DNA from: Burkholderia sp. Leaf177
GTDB lineage: Bacteria; Pseudomonadota; Gammaproteobacteria; Burkholderiales; Burkholderiaceae
Reading direction: 5' to 3'
NCBI RefSeq assembly: GCF_001424345.1
Contig: NZ_LMPF01000020.1
Span: 1 to 64,000, forward strand
Length of the DNA: 64,000 nt
Part shown: piece by piece, positions 32,737 through 43,457 of the stretch
Position numbering within the stretch: the stretch's first letter is position 1
Layout of the letters: each line of letters opens with the position of its first letter
Made by a program: the position numbers and the translations under genes
Notes under the pieces: generated by a model
Told to the model about the DNA's origin: nothing
The model's input: the letters and a program-made list of their open reading frames with translations, nothing else
Databases searched by the model: none

Positions 32737-33192
32737 ATGAATCGTTTAGCCAAATTTCTTCCCCTCGAAAATGTCGTACTCGGACTGTCCGTCACCAGCA
32801 AGAAACGTGTATTCGAGCAAGCGGGCCTGATCTTCGAGAATCAGAACGGCATTGGCCGAAGCACCGTCACCGACAATCTCTTCGCGCGCGAGCGCCTCGG
32901 CTCGACCGGTCTGGGCGAAGGTGTCGCCATTCCCCACGGACGCATCAAGGGCCTGAAGCATCCGCTCGCCGCATTCGTGCGTCTGGCTGAGCCGATCGCT
33001 TTCGAGTCGCCGGATGGCCAGCCGGTTTCGCTGCTGATCTTCCTCCTCGTTCCTGAGCAGGCTACGCAGCAACACCTTGAAATCCTGTCCGAGATCGCCC
33101 AGTTATTGTCCGACCGGGACACGCGAGAACGTCTGAATACCGAAGAAAACCGTGAGGCGCTGCATCAGCTTCTTACGCAATGGCAACCCTGA
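32737..33192 (+). CDS. ptsN: PTS IIA-like nitrogen regulatory protein PtsN
   Basis: 151 residues from MNRLAKFLPLENVVLGL, the usual length for the family. The phosphorylated histidine lies in GVAIPHGRIKGL. It takes phosphate from NPr in the nitrogen PTS and regulates K+ uptake and other functions. The frame stays open upstream to an ATG at 32599 and has a GTG at 32701, but the extra 46 residues (MKRSGEQPNFGLPRIPNQNRR) are not part of the family. A GAGGAG at 32703 is too far from 32737 to serve it well, so the start is not fully settled. Confidence 0.9.
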   Translation: MNRLAKFLPLENVVLGLSVTSKKRVFEQAGLIFENQNGIGRSTVTDNLFARERLGSTGLGEGVAIPHGRIKGLKHPLAAFVRLAEPIAFESPDGQPVSLLIFLLVPEQATQQHLEILSEIAQLLSDRDTRERLNTEENREALHQLLTQWQP

Positions 33193-33355
33193 GTTCGTCG
33201 AAACTGCTCGAATCCACGCACATGGCGCGAGCAAGCCTCTCGCGCCGGCGGTCCTTCTAGCGCACAATCAGTCCTATTGAGCGGAGCATTGAACGAGCCA
33301 ACCCCGGCCCATTCAGCTGCCCAGCGCTCGCGGCCCCTCACGGAGTTCCGGCCTC

Positions 33356-34324
33356 ATGGATACGTCCAGCATCAATGCCCAGAGTATTTTCGACGACAAC
33401 GCGGCCGCGCTGAAACTCAGCTGGCTGACAGGTCACGAAGGCTGGGAACGCGGTTTCTCGACAGAGACGGTCGCCAATGCAACATCGAGTGCCGATCTGG
33501 TCGGCCACTTGAACCTGATTCACCCCAACCGTATCCAGGTGCTCGGCGACGCCGAAATCACCTACTACCAGCGTCAGTCCGACGAAGACCGCTCGCGCAA
33601 CATGGCCGAGCTGATCGCACTCGAACCGCCTTTCCTGGTGGTCGCGGGCGAAGTCGGCGCGCCGCCCGAACTGGTTTTGCGCTGCACGCGTTCGTCCACG
33701 CCGCTCTTCACCACACGCATGTCCGCAGCCGCGGTAATCGACAGTTTGCGGCTTTACATGTCGCGCATCCTCGCGCCGCGCGCAACGCTGCACGGCGTAT
33801 TTCTCGATATTCTCGGTATGGGCGTGCTGCTCACCGGCGACTCGGGCCTTGGCAAAAGCGAACTCGGGCTGGAGCTGATCAGCCGCGGTCACGGTCTTGT
33901 CGCGGACGACGCAGTAGACTTCGTGCGCCTCGGTCCGGACTTTGTCGAAGGACGATGCCCGCCGCTGCTGCAGAATTTGCTCGAAGTGCGCGGCCTCGGC
34001 CTCCTGGACATCAAAACCATCTTTGGTGAAACCGCAGTTCGGCGGAAAATGAAGCTCAAGCTGATCGTTCAGCTCGTGCGTCGGCCGGACGGCGAATTCC
34101 AGCGGCTGCCACTGGAAAGCCAGGCGGTCGATGTACTCGGCTTGCCAATCAGCAAGGTCACCATCCAGGTGGCTGCCGGCCGAAACCTCGCCGTGCTGGT
34201 CGAAGCGGCTGTGCGCAATACGATCCTGCAACTGCGCGGTATCGATACCTTGCGGGACTTCATGGATCGTCAGCGCCTCGCCATGCAGGATCCGGAGAGC
34301 CAGTTCCCCGGCAAGCTGATCTGA
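33356..34324 (+). CDS. hprK: HPr kinase/phosphorylase
   Basis: 322 residues. N-terminal HprK domain, then the catalytic domain with P-loop [15 protein letters not shown], the [10 protein letters not shown] segment and the HPrK signature [20 protein letters not shown]. It phosphorylates HPr/NPr-type proteins on serine. The gene order ptsN-hprK-rapZ is the standard betaproteobacterial module. Confidence 0.96.
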   Translation: MDTSSINAQSIFDDNAAALKLSWLTGHEGWERGFSTETVANATSSADLVGHLNLIHPNRIQVLGDAEITYYQRQSDEDRSRNMAELIALEPPFLVVAGEVGAPPELVLRCTRSSTPLFTTRMSAAAVIDSLRLYMSRILAPRATLHGVFLDILGMGVLLTGDSGLGKSELGLELISRGHGLVADDAVDFVRLGPDFVEGRCPPLLQNLLEVRGLGLLDIKTIFGETAVRRKMKLKLIVQLVRRPDGEFQRLPLESQAVDVLGLPISKVTIQVAAGRNLAVLVEAAVRNTILQLRGIDTLRDFMDRQRLAMQDPESQFPGKLI

Positions 34325-34391
34325 TCGGTGGACTAACGAGCCGGTGACGTCTGGACCCGAACTATTCGCCCAATCTGACGAGTCCTCATTC

Positions 34392-35288
34392 ATGCGCATC
34401 ATCCTGATTACCGGCATTTCCGGCTCTGGCAAATCCGTCGCCCTGAACGCGCTCGAAGACGCCGGCTACTATTGCGTCGACAACTTGCCGCCGCGTTTCC
34501 TGCCCGAACTCGCGACTTATCTCGAGTCGAAAGGTCAGGCGCGCCTCGCGGTCGCCATCGACGCACGTTCCAGCCGATCGCTCGACGAAGTTCCGGCCAT
34601 CATCAACGGCCTCACGCAGTCCTTCGATGTCCGCGTGCTGTTCCTCAACGCAAGCACGCAGTCGCTGATCCAGCGTTTTTCGGAAACACGCCGTCGTCAT
34701 CCTCTGTCCGGTTCACCCACGCACGACGCCGATGTCGGCCTGCACACATCGCTTGGCGAAGCGATCGAACGGGAACGGGAACTGGTGTCGGGGCTTGCGG
34801 AATTCGGCCATCAGATCGACACGAGCAATCTGCGCGCGAACGTCCTGCGCGCGTGGGTCAAGAGTTTTGTCGAGCAGGAAACGGCCGGCCTGACGCTGAT
34901 GTTCGAATCGTTCGGATTCAAGCGCGGCGTGCCGCTCGACGCCGATTTCGTCTTCGATGTCCGCACGCTTCCGAATCCCTATTACGACCGCGAGTTGCGG
35001 CCGCTGACGGGCCTCGACCAGCCGGTGATCGATTTTCTTTCCGCTCAGCCGATGGTTCATCAGATGATCGACGACGTCGGCACGTTCATTGCGAAATGGT
35101 TGCCGCAGTTTCGCGAAGATAACCGCAGTTACCTCACGGTCGCGATTGGCTGCACCGGCGGTCAGCACCGCTCGGTGTTCATCGCCCAGACGCTCGCCGC
35201 GCGTTTTGGCGAAAGCGCCAACGTAATCGTGCGGCATCGCGACGCACCCATCGCCATCGATGGACACGTCGCGCCCTTGCAAACCTGA
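34392..35288 (+). CDS. rapZ: RNase adapter / nucleotide-binding protein RapZ
   Basis: 298 residues from [15 protein letters not shown], with Walker A at the N-terminus. An upstream in-frame start at 34344 exists but adds 16 residues outside the family. C-terminal domain with the phosphate-like pocket [16 protein letters not shown]. In enterobacteria it guides RNase E to GlmZ to control glucosamine-6-phosphate synthase; the exact target here is unknown. Confidence 0.94.
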   Translation: MRIILITGISGSGKSVALNALEDAGYYCVDNLPPRFLPELATYLESKGQARLAVAIDARSSRSLDEVPAIINGLTQSFDVRVLFLNASTQSLIQRFSETRRRHPLSGSPTHDADVGLHTSLGEAIERERELVSGLAEFGHQIDTSNLRANVLRAWVKSFVEQETAGLTLMFESFGFKRGVPLDADFVFDVRTLPNPYYDRELRPLTGLDQPVIDFLSAQPMVHQMIDDVGTFIAKWLPQFREDNRSYLTVAIGCTGGQHRSVFIAQTLAARFGESANVIVRHRDAPIAIDGHVAPLQT

Positions 35289-35323
35289 TCGCCTTCGGAC
35301 GGTCTTTTTAGAAGAAGCGCGCG

Positions 35324-35956
35324 ATGTCCACCAATCCCCTTCTCGCCGACCTGCCGCTGTTTCCCTTGCACACCGTGCTGTTTCCCGGTGGCCATCTTCC
35401 CCTGAAAATCTTCGAAGCGCGCTATCTCGACATGGCGCGCGCGTGTCTGCGCGAGGGCACACCGTTTGGCGTGTGCCTGCTGAAAAGCGGTAACGAGATT
35501 GCTTCGCCGGGAGATCCGTCGGTGCCGGAAGCCATTGGTTGTCTTGCCGAAATCACGCAATGCGACGTGGACACGTTCGGCATGCTGCTGATCCAGGCAC
35601 GCGGCACGACGCGCTTCCGGCTGCTCTCGCATCGAGTGGAACCGAGCAATTTGCTGGTTGGCGTGGCGGAAACAATCGGCGACGACGCGCCGCTGGAAAA
35701 TGCCGAAGCGATAGCCAAGTTCGGCGCGTGCGCGGAGGTGCTGGAGCGGATCATCGATGCAATCAAGGCGCGGGAACCCAAGGATCTGCCTTTCACCGAG
35801 CCCTTTCTGCTCGACGATCCAACGTGGGTATCGAACCGTTTGTCCGAGATTTTGCCGATCCCCATGCGCGCCCGGCAAAAGCTGATGGAACTGGAAGATG
35901 CAGCGGCGCGTATCGATGTCGTGCATCACTACATGCAGCAGCATCAGCTTCTGTAA
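35324..35956 (+). CDS. LON substrate-binding-domain protein (no protease domain)
   Basis: 210 residues consisting only of the Lon N-terminal domain (PLFPLHTVLFPGGHLPLKIFEARYLDMARACL ... TFGMLLIQARGTTRFRLL). There is no ATPase or protease part. Such proteins may present substrates or act on their own; function unknown. It is convergent with mutY, separated by 11 bases. Confidence 0.9.
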   Translation: MSTNPLLADLPLFPLHTVLFPGGHLPLKIFEARYLDMARACLREGTPFGVCLLKSGNEIASPGDPSVPEAIGCLAEITQCDVDTFGMLLIQARGTTRFRLLSHRVEPSNLLVGVAETIGDDAPLENAEAIAKFGACAEVLERIIDAIKAREPKDLPFTEPFLLDDPTWVSNRLSEILPIPMRARQKLMELEDAAARIDVVHHYMQQHQLL

Positions 35957-35967
35957 TTCAACTCAGT

Positions 35968-37029
35968 TCAGATCAGCGAGCCTTGCAGTGCGTCCAGGAG
36001 TTTGCGGACCGGCGCAGGAACGCCATACGCGTCGATATTCGATAACGGCGCCCACACCGTGCGGTTATCGGCGAGTTCGGGCGCCGCGTCCGCGCGCCCG
36101 AGACGCGGCTCGATATCCAGCTTGAAATGCGTGAACGTATGCGTGAACGGGCTCAGGCGCTGAAGCTTGTCCGTTCCGCCGCCGAGACTATGCGCGACAG
36201 CGGCCAGAGCGTCTTCATCGGCGGCTTCAGGCAAGCTCCATAAACCGCCCCAGATTCCCGTCGGCGGGCGTTTTTCCAGCAGAACCGTATCGCCGTCCTG
36301 CAATACCAGCATCCACGTCTTGCGCGTTGGCACCGTTTTTTTCGGCCGAGCCGTTGGCAATTCCTTTTGCCGATGCGTGACGTTCGCCACGCAATCCGGC
36401 GCGAACGGGCAGCGCGGGCAATCCGGCTTGCCACGCACGCAAAGCGTTGCGCCCAGATCCATCAAACCTTGCGTGTAGGCCGTGACGTCGTCCTTGTGCG
36501 CGGCGTCGGGCAGAAGCGATTCGGCGAGCGTCCACATCGCGTTTTCCACTTTCTTCTCGCCCGGGAAACCTTCCACGCCGAACACACGCGCCAGGACGCG
36601 CTTCACGTTGCCATCGAGAATCGTCGCGCGCGCGCCATATGCAAAGGACGCAATCGCCGCCGCCGTCGATCGGCCGATGCCTGGCAATTCCGCGAGTTCA
36701 TCGACACCGCGAGGAAACGCGCCGCCATGCTCGGTCGCGACGACATCGGCGCATCGATGCAGATTTCGCGCGCGCGAGTAGTAGCCGAGGCCGGCCCACA
36801 GCGCCATGACGTCATCGACGGGCGCGGCGGCGAGCGCGTTGACATCGGGGAAACGTTCGAGAAACCGTGCGTAATACGGAATCACCGTCGACACTTGCGT
36901 CTGCTGCAGCATGATCTCGGACAGCCAGATCCGATAAGCATCGCGCGTGTTTTGCCACGGCAGGTCGTGACGTCCGTGAACGCGTTGCCACGCGATCAGG
37001 CGCGCGGAGAAGTCGGTGAGCTGGAGCAT
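35968..37029 (-). CDS. mutY: A/G-specific adenine glycosylase
   Basis: 353 residues from MLQLTDFSARLIAW, placed six bases after the mutM stop; a longer in-frame start at 37116 runs back into mutM and is not needed. HhH-GPD domain with ELPGIGRSTAAAIASFAYG and the catalytic Asp further on (ATILDGNVKRV); iron-sulfur cluster cysteines CVRGKPDCPRCPFAPDC; C-terminal Nudix-like MutT domain that reads 8-oxoG (about 240-345). Removes adenine opposite 8-oxoguanine. Pairs functionally with mutM, which lies directly upstream. Confidence 0.96.
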   Translation of the reverse strand: MLQLTDFSARLIAWQRVHGRHDLPWQNTRDAYRIWLSEIMLQQTQVSTVIPYYARFLERFPDVNALAAAPVDDVMALWAGLGYYSRARNLHRCADVVATEHGGAFPRGVDELAELPGIGRSTAAAIASFAYGARATILDGNVKRVLARVFGVEGFPGEKKVENAMWTLAESLLPDAAHKDDVTAYTQGLMDLGATLCVRGKPDCPRCPFAPDCVANVTHRQKELPTARPKKTVPTRKTWMLVLQDGDTVLLEKRPPTGIWGGLWSLPEAADEDALAAVAHSLGGGTDKLQRLSPFTHTFTHFKLDIEPRLGRADAAPELADNRTVWAPLSNIDAYGVPAPVRKLLDALQGSLI

Positions 37030-37034
37030 GTGGG

Positions 37035-37865
37035 CTAGCGCTGGCAGCGCGGGCAAAAGTACGTGGATCGCTGGCCTTGCACGATGTGTTTGATGGCCGT
37101 TCCGCAAACGTGGCATGGCAGGCCGGCGCGATCATAGACGAAATAATCGAGCTGGAAATAACCCGACTCGCCGTTGCTGCCAACGAAATCACGCAGCGTG
37201 CTGCCGCCCTTTTCGATAGCCGCCGCGAGCGTCGTGCGTACGGCGTCGGCGAGAAGATCGTAGCGAACGAGGGAAACGCGACCGGCGGCGGTTGTCGGCC
37301 GGATTCCCGCACGAAACAGGCTTTCCGATGCATAGATGTTGCCGACGCCAACGACCATCGTTCCGGCGAGCAGCGCTTGTTTCACCGACACCTTGCGCCC
37401 GCGCGTCAGCCGGTACATCAGTGCGCCGGAAAACCCGGCAGTGAACGGCTCCACGCCCAAACCGGCGAGCAGCGGATGATCGAGAACATCGCCGTCCTCG
37501 CGCGAATGCCAGAGCACGGCGCCAAAACGCCGCGGATCGCGGAAGCGCAAAATGAAGTCGTCGAAGATCAAATCGATATGATCATGCTTTGCAGCATCGG
37601 GAGGACGCGGAACGTTACGCAAAACACGCAATGTTCCTGTCATGCCGAGATGCACGATCAGCCAACCGTCAGAGGTTTCGAACAACAAGTACTTGCCGCG
37701 CCGCTCGACCTTGTCGATTTTCAGCGCTTTCATCGTCTTTGAAAGATGCGCGGGAATGGGCCACCGGAGCGCGGGCGTGCGGATATCGACACGCTCGACA
37801 CGGCGGCCGGCAACGAACGGTTCAATACCGCGTCGGGTTACTTCGACTTCCGGCAGCTCTGGCAT
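37035..37865 (-). CDS. mutM: Formamidopyrimidine-DNA glycosylase
   Basis: 276 residues. Catalytic N-terminus [16 protein letters not shown] (Pro2 nucleophile after Met removal, Glu3), H2TH region ([23 protein letters not shown]) and a C-terminal zinc finger (CHVCGTAI...STYFCPRC). Excises 8-oxoG and FaPy lesions from DNA. Six bases from mutY, so the GO repair pair is one operon. Divergent from the TPR gene. Confidence 0.97.
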   Translation of the reverse strand: MPELPEVEVTRRGIEPFVAGRRVERVDIRTPALRWPIPAHLSKTMKALKIDKVERRGKYLLFETSDGWLIVHLGMTGTLRVLRNVPRPPDAAKHDHIDLIFDDFILRFRDPRRFGAVLWHSREDGDVLDHPLLAGLGVEPFTAGFSGALMYRLTRGRKVSVKQALLAGTMVVGVGNIYASESLFRAGIRPTTAAGRVSLVRYDLLADAVRTTLAAAIEKGGSTLRDFVGSNGESGYFQLDYFVYDRAGLPCHVCGTAIKHIVQGQRSTYFCPRCQR

Positions 37866-37950
37866 GTTTTACTGGTCTGCAACTTGCTGTGGGACGTGCG
37901 CGTATTGTAGCGAGCGCGTTACAATCGACTGAAACATTGATCGGATTTCC

Positions 37951-39822
37951 ATGAACTTGTCCTTCGTTAAGCTGTTTTCGAAGCAACGTGCAGCGGCCGC
38001 TGAAACGATTGCGGCACGCGGTAAGCCGGTCTCGCCGAGCAAGCTCGCGGCGGCTGTGGCGCTTGCCGTGGCAGCGTTCGCACTCGGCTCCTCCGCCTAC
38101 GCCCAGAGCCCGGCGCAACTTCCTTCTCCGGACGACAATCAGGCTTCAATCAACGCAGCAGACCTGATCACCGCGCCACCTACGGGCAAGGAAACGCAGG
38201 ACCTGCCCAACATTGCAGCGTCCAGCCAGATCGTGTTCCAGGTGCTCGCGGCCGAAGTCGCGTTGCAGCGTAATCAGGCCGCGCCTGCTTACCAGACATA
38301 TCTCGCGCTTGCTCGTGACACGCATGATCCACGGTTCGCCCAGCGCGCCACCGAGATTGCGATTGCCGCACAAAGTCCCAACGACGCGCTGACGGCCGTT
38401 CAGCTTTGGCAGCAGTTCTCGCCGAACTCGGAACGCGCGGCGCAGTTGAGCGCATCGTTGTTGATCTTGTCCGGCAAGCCCGACGACGCCGAGCCGATTC
38501 TTGCTGGCGAACTCGCAAAGATCCCGGCCGAGCAGCGTGGCGACGCGATCATTTCGCTGCAGGTTTTGATCTCGCGCGGGCCGAACCGCGTGGGCGGTTT
38601 GAATGTGTTGAAGGACCTGGTCAAGAACGACATGGACCGGCCCGAAACGCAGTTGGCGCTCGCCCGCCAGCAACTCGCCGCCGACGATCAGCCGGGCGCG
38701 AAGGCATCGCTTGAAAAGGCGCTGCAGCTCAAGCCCGACTACTTGCCCGCAGCGTTGACGCTCGCGCGCATGGGACCGGCCGAGCGCAACGAAGGCATCG
38801 CTTCGTTCGAAAAGTACCTCGACAAGAATCCGAAATCGCATGACGCACGGCTTGCGCTGGCGCAACTGTATTTATCGGCGGATCGGCTCGATGACGCCCA
38901 GAAGCAGTTCGAAGTCATGCGCAAGAACGACGCGAAGGATCTGACGCCGCTGATGGCGCTCGCGTTGATCAACATTCAGAAGAAGCAGCCGGACAAGGCT
39001 AAGGACTATCTGACTCAGTACGCAAAGGCGGCTGAGGCCACACCGGGCGCTGATCCGGGTCAGGCGTACATCTATCTCGCGCAACTTTCGCTCGAGCAAA
39101 AGGACGATGTCGCCGCGAACCAGTATCTCGACAAGATCACGCGCTCGAGCCAGCAGTATTTGCCGGCGCAAGTCACGCGCGCGCAGATTCTGGCGAACCA
39201 CGGCAAGGTCGATGAAGCTCGCCAGTTGCTCGGCAGCCTGCAGACATCGGATCCGCGGGACCTTGCCTTGCTCGCCCGGACCGATGCGTCGTTGTTGTTC
39301 CAGGCGCAGCGTTATCCGGAAGCGGAGACGGCTTTGTCGAAGGCGTCGGCAGCTTTCCCCGAAGATCCTGATCTCACTTACGACTACGCCATGGCCGCCG
39401 AGAAAAACGGGCATTACGAGGTCATGGAAACGCAGCTTCGCAAGCTGATGAAGACGCAGCCGGACAATCCGCAAGCGTACAACGCGCTTGGCTATTCACT
39501 CGTCGATCGCAACGAGCGGCTGGATGAAGCGGTGAAGCTGATTGAGAAGGCGGTATCGCTGGCGCCGAATGATGCGTTCATCATGGACAGCCTTGGCTGG
39601 GCGAAATATCGGCAGGGCAACGACGCTGAAGCGGCCAGCATCCTGAAGAAAGCCTACGATTTGCAGCCGAATGCTGAAATTGGCGCGCATCTTGGCGAAG
39701 TGCAGTGGAAGTCGGGGCAACAGGACCAGGCGCGCAGCACGTGGCGCCAGGCGCAAAAGCTTGAACCCGGCAACGACACACTCGTCAAAACGCTCAAACG
39801 ATTCCAGGTGAACGACCTTTGA
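37951..39822 (+). CDS. Tetratricopeptide repeat protein, exported
   Basis: 623 residues. N-terminal signal peptide (LAAAVALAVAAFALGSSAYAQ), then many TPR units (NDALTAVQLWQQFSPNSERAAQLSA, KSHDARLALAQLYLSADRLDDAQ, NAEIGAHLGEVQWKSGQQDQARST). It is the betaproteobacterial gene that sits just upstream of lolB and ispE. It is probably a periplasmic or lipoprotein-linked scaffold; the precise role is unknown. Its stop overlaps a TTG that could also serve as a longer lolB start. Confidence 0.88.
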   Translation: MNLSFVKLFSKQRAAAAETIAARGKPVSPSKLAAAVALAVAAFALGSSAYAQSPAQLPSPDDNQASINAADLITAPPTGKETQDLPNIAASSQIVFQVLAAEVALQRNQAAPAYQTYLALARDTHDPRFAQRATEIAIAAQSPNDALTAVQLWQQFSPNSERAAQLSASLLILSGKPDDAEPILAGELAKIPAEQRGDAIISLQVLISRGPNRVGGLNVLKDLVKNDMDRPETQLALARQQLAADDQPGAKASLEKALQLKPDYLPAALTLARMGPAERNEGIASFEKYLDKNPKSHDARLALAQLYLSADRLDDAQKQFEVMRKNDAKDLTPLMALALINIQKKQPDKAKDYLTQYAKAAEATPGADPGQAYIYLAQLSLEQKDDVAANQYLDKITRSSQQYLPAQVTRAQILANHGKVDEARQLLGSLQTSDPRDLALLARTDASLLFQAQRYPEAETALSKASAAFPEDPDLTYDYAMAAEKNGHYEVMETQLRKLMKTQPDNPQAYNALGYSLVDRNERLDEAVKLIEKAVSLAPNDAFIMDSLGWAKYRQGNDAEAASILKKAYDLQPNAEIGAHLGEVQWKSGQQDQARSTWRQAQKLEPGNDTLVKTLKRFQVNDL

Positions 39823-39833
39823 ACTTGAATGCA

Positions 39834-40454
39834 ATGAATGTCCTGAACGGCCAGCGCGCTCGACGCAGCGCACTGGCGTTGATGGCGGCAAGCGCCGTGG
39901 TGCTCTCCGGTTGTGCGGTCAAGCCTCGTGTTCCGACTACATCGAATGCCGCGACCGCGGTCACGGCGCAGACGAGCCGCGCGTATCACGGCCGTTTCGC
40001 CGTTCAGTACGACGACCAGAACGGTCAGCAACGCAACGCGTACGGCAACTTCGACTGGCAGGAAACGGGCGACACGGTCACGCTGCAATTGCGCAATCCG
40101 TTGGGACAGACCATGGCAATCGTCACGTCATCGCCGTCATCGGCCACGCTGGAATTGCCGAACCGCGAGCCGCAAACCGCTGACAACGTATCCGATCTGA
40201 TGCGCAATGCGGTGGGTTTCGCGTTGCCCGTGGAAGGCTTGCGTTATTGGCTGCAACCTTCGCCGGCGCCGACATCCCGGGCACGCACGACCATGGATTC
40301 ATCGTCGCAGAATGATAGGTTGAAGCAAATCAAGCAGGACGGCTGGACGATCGACTATCTGGCCTACGCCGATGCACCCGCCACCGGCGTGAAGCGTTTG
40401 AACCTCTCGCGGGAAGAACCGCCGCTCGATATCAAGCTCGTCCTCGACCAGTAA
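39834..40454 (+). CDS. lolB: Outer membrane lipoprotein localisation receptor LolB
   Basis: 206 residues from the ATG in [11 protein letters not shown], with lipobox AVVLSGC (Cys27). Mature LolB fold ([30 protein letters not shown] ... LRYWLQ). It accepts lipoproteins from LolA and inserts them into the outer membrane. A TTG at 39819 inside the previous stop codon could extend it by five residues. It lies between the TPR gene and ispE. Confidence 0.92.
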   Translation: MNVLNGQRARRSALALMAASAVVLSGCAVKPRVPTTSNAATAVTAQTSRAYHGRFAVQYDDQNGQQRNAYGNFDWQETGDTVTLQLRNPLGQTMAIVTSSPSSATLELPNREPQTADNVSDLMRNAVGFALPVEGLRYWLQPSPAPTSRARTTMDSSSQNDRLKQIKQDGWTIDYLAYADAPATGVKRLNLSREEPPLDIKLVLDQ

Positions 40455-40474
40455 CGTTTTTCGCATCCACAAGC

Positions 40475-41383
40475 ATGGCTTCCACTCAACCGGGCTCATC
40501 AGGCCCGCTGCCTGGCGCAGCGCTGCGCAATTGCCTCGCGCCGGCCAAGCTCAATCTTTTCCTGCACATCACGGGACGTCGTCCGGACGGTTATCACGCG
40601 CTCCAGACGGTATTCCAGTTGCTCGACTGGGGCGACGTGCTCCACTTCACCCGGCGCGACGACGGCGTGATAACCCGCATCACCGATGTCCCCGGCGTGC
40701 CCGAAGCAGATGACCTTGTTGTGCGCGCGGCACGTCTGCTGCAATCGACAACCGGCACCCCCCTTGGCGTAAACATAGAAATTGATAAAATACTGCCCAT
40801 GGGCGCCGGTCTCGGCGGCGGCAGTTCTGACGCCGCGACCGTGCTGCTGGCCCTGAACCGCTTGTGGGGTCTGGGTTTGTCGAGACAAGGGCTGCAGGAA
40901 CTGGCATTGAAACTTGGCGCCGACGTGCCTTTTTTCGTCTTCGGGCAGAATGCTTTTGCCGAAGGGGTAGGCGAAGCGCTGCAGTCGGTGGATTTGCCAA
41001 AACGCTTTTTCCTGGTGGTGAGTCCTGCGGTACATGTTCCAACCGCCGCGATTTTTTCAGAGAAAGCGTTGACAAGGGACTCAGAAGTCCTCACAATAAC
41101 GGACTTCCTTGCACAACATAGTTCTGACGCAGATTGGCCTGACAGCTTCGGCCGAAATGATATGCAGGCAGTTGTGACAGAGAAGTACGCGGAAGTAGCT
41201 CAGGTGCTGGAGTGGTTATCGAATCTTTCACCTGCGCGAATGACCGGATCTGGAGCGAGCGTGTTTGCCGCTTTTCGTAGTAAAGCCGAAGCTGAGATGG
41301 CGCAAGCCAAACTCCCGGCAAGCTGGAAAAGCAAAGTGACCGAAAGCCTGGATTCGCATCCTCTCTTCGCTTTCGCGTCGTAA
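40475..41383 (+). CDS. ispE: 4-diphosphocytidyl-2-C-methyl-D-erythritol kinase
   Basis: 302 residues. GHMP-kinase fold: [35 protein letters not shown], phosphate loop [24 protein letters not shown], and the third motif [14 protein letters not shown]. Third kinase step of the MEP isoprenoid pathway. Followed by tRNA-Gln and prs in the usual order. Confidence 0.96.
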   Translation: MASTQPGSSGPLPGAALRNCLAPAKLNLFLHITGRRPDGYHALQTVFQLLDWGDVLHFTRRDDGVITRITDVPGVPEADDLVVRAARLLQSTTGTPLGVNIEIDKILPMGAGLGGGSSDAATVLLALNRLWGLGLSRQGLQELALKLGADVPFFVFGQNAFAEGVGEALQSVDLPKRFFLVVSPAVHVPTAAIFSEKALTRDSEVLTITDFLAQHSSDADWPDSFGRNDMQAVVTEKYAEVAQVLEWLSNLSPARMTGSGASVFAAFRSKAEAEMAQAKLPASWKSKVTESLDSHPLFAFAS

Positions 41384-41438
41384 AGTTTCGTTTTGCCGGG
41401 TTTGTCCTACACTGCCCGGCGAGACTCAAAGTTAGTGT

Positions 41439-41515
41439 AGGGGAGTCGCCAAGTTGGTTAAGGCACTGGATTTTGATTCCAGCATGCGAAGGTTCGAATC
41501 CTTCTTCCCCTGCCA
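41439..41515 (+). tRNA. tRNA-Gln(TTG)
   Basis: 77 bases with encoded CCA. Acceptor stem AGGGGAG/TTCCCCT (one G-T pair), anticodon stem CTGGA/TCCAG with loop TTTTGAT giving anticodon TTG, and a T arm with GGTTCGAATCC. It lies between ispE and prs, a position conserved in Burkholderiaceae. Confidence 0.97.
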
Positions 41516-41563
41516 TTAATTTCCCGCGTTTTTCCTCTCGCCCAGCCAAGAAACAGGTGCACG

Positions 41564-42517
41564 ATGAGCAGTGACGGCCTGATGGTATTCACTGGCAACG
41601 CGAATCCCGCGCTTGCACAGGAAGTCGTCAAAATCCTTGGAATCCCTCTTGGCAAGGCAATGGTCAGCCGGTTTTCCGACGGCGAAATCATGGTCGAGAT
41701 CCAGGAAAACGTCCGCGGCAAAGACGTGTTCGTGCTGCAATCCACCTGCGCGCCGACCAATGACACGCTGATGGAACTCATGATCATGGTCGATGCGCTC
41801 AAGCGTGCATCCGCTGGCCGGATCACCGCAGCCATCCCGTACTTTGGTTATGCCCGCCAGGATCGCCGGCCGCGCTCGGCTCGCGTCGCCATTTCGGCGA
41901 AAGTCGTAGCGAATATGCTGGAAATCGCCGGTGTGGATCGTGTCATTACCATGGACCTCCACGCCGACCAGATTCAAGGTTTCTTCGACATTCCGGTCGA
42001 TAACATCTACGCAACGCCTGTTCTGCTCGGCGATCTGCGTAAGCAAAATCATGAAAACCTGCTGGTCGTGTCTCCAGATGTAGGCGGCGTGATTCGCGCC
42101 CGGGCATTGGCCAAACAGTTGAACACCGATCTCGCGATCATTGACAAGCGTCGCCCGAAGGCGAACGTCGCTGAAGTGATGAACATCATTGGTGAAGTGG
42201 AAGGCCGCACGTGCGTGATCATGGACGACATGGTCGACACCGCCGGCACGCTTTGCAAGGCGGCACAAGTGTTGAAGCAACGCGGCGCAACCAAAGTGTT
42301 TGCGTACGCCACGCACCCGGTTTTGTCGGGCGGCGCGGGCGAGCGGATCGCGGCATCGGAACTGGATGAACTGGTTGTCACGGACACAATCCCTCTTTCC
42401 GACGAAGCGCGCGCATGCACCAAGGTGCGCGTGTTGTCGAGCGCCGGCCTGCTGGCCGAGACGTTCTCGCGAATCCGTCGCGGCGACTCGGTCATGTCGC
42501 TATTTGCCGAAGGTTGA
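41564..42517 (+). CDS. prs: Ribose-phosphate pyrophosphokinase
   Basis: 317 residues. Signature [24 protein letters not shown] and the PRPP loop [17 protein letters not shown]. Makes PRPP from ribose 5-phosphate and ATP for nucleotide, His and Trp synthesis. Class I hexameric enzyme of normal length. Confidence 0.98.
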   Translation: MSSDGLMVFTGNANPALAQEVVKILGIPLGKAMVSRFSDGEIMVEIQENVRGKDVFVLQSTCAPTNDTLMELMIMVDALKRASAGRITAAIPYFGYARQDRRPRSARVAISAKVVANMLEIAGVDRVITMDLHADQIQGFFDIPVDNIYATPVLLGDLRKQNHENLLVVSPDVGGVIRARALAKQLNTDLAIIDKRRPKANVAEVMNIIGEVEGRTCVIMDDMVDTAGTLCKAAQVLKQRGATKVFAYATHPVLSGGAGERIAASELDELVVTDTIPLSDEARACTKVRVLSSAGLLAETFSRIRRGDSVMSLFAEG

Positions 42518-42678
42518 AAGCGGTTGAAAGTATTTGCGGTATCGGGAGGATAAAACTTCGCGATACCGCGTAATCGGTTCAGGCGAACGAAGGCCTGAAC
42601 CGCTGCTCTGGGGCTGAACGCTTTCGCGGACAGCCCCGTTTTCACTGCCTGGTCGCGGGCAGATTATGGAGTCGAATC

Positions 42679-43305
42679 ATGAAAGTAGTCGCTTTTGAGC
42701 GCAATCTGCAAGGTACGGGTGCGAGCCGCCGCCTGCGTAACTCGGGCAAGACGCCGGGTATCGTATATGGCGCGAACGCTGAAGCTCTGGCTGTTGAGCT
42801 CGATCACAACGCCCTTTGGCACGCGCTGAAGAAAGAAGTTTTCCATTCGTCGATTCTCGACCTGGAAGTTGCTGGCAAGACCCAACAAGTCCTGCTGCGC
42901 GATGTGCAATACCATCCGTTCAAGCAAATGGTTCTGCACGTTGACTTCCAACGTGTCGATTCATCGAAGAAGCTGCACACCAAGGTTCCGGTTCACTTCC
43001 TGAACCAGGAAACGAACCCGGCTGTGAAAACGGCTGGCGCGGTGATCTCGCACGTGATCAACGAAATCGAAATCGAATGTCTGCCGGCTGATCTGCCGGA
43101 ATTCGTCGAACTCGACCTCGCCAAGATCGAAGCGGGTCAGGCGTTGCACGTGAAGGACATCGTTTTGCCGAAGGGCGTGGCGCTGATCGCTCACCTCGAA
43201 GCAGAAAATCCGGTTATCGCTTCGGCGACCATTCCGGCTGCCGTTGTTTCGGACGAAGCCGCTGCAGGCGACGCCGCTGCCGAAGGCGACAAGCCGGCTG
43301 CATAA
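42679..43305 (+). CDS. rplY: 50S ribosomal protein L25 (Ctc form)
   Basis: 208 residues, the long general-stress/Ctc form: L25 domain ([31 protein letters not shown]) plus a C-terminal TL5-type beta domain and an Ala-rich tail. Binds 5S rRNA. A strong terminator follows at 43356. Codon bias is highly adapted. Confidence 0.97.
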   Translation: MKVVAFERNLQGTGASRRLRNSGKTPGIVYGANAEALAVELDHNALWHALKKEVFHSSILDLEVAGKTQQVLLRDVQYHPFKQMVLHVDFQRVDSSKKLHTKVPVHFLNQETNPAVKTAGAVISHVINEIEIECLPADLPEFVELDLAKIEAGQALHVKDIVLPKGVALIAHLEAENPVIASATIPAAVVSDEAAAGDAAAEGDKPAA

Positions 43306-43355
43306 GTCTGCTGAAGCCTGTACGCTTGAGTCCACTCTCAGGAGTGGACAAAGTG

Positions 43356-43389
43356 ACCCGCCGTTGCTCTGCTCCGGCGGGTTTTTTTT
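43356..43389 (+). terminator. Rho-independent terminator after rplY
   Basis: CCCGCCG and CGGCGGG arms around an 11-base loop, then an eight-T run. A second hairpin (GTCCACTC-TCAG-GAGTGGAC) lies just upstream at 43330-43349. Confidence 0.93.
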
Positions 43390-43457
43390 AGCCTTTTTCT
43401 GGTGCGGTTGAAGCTTGCCGAGCATGCTCGCGCGCTTTTATGCCGCCACGATTGAAC

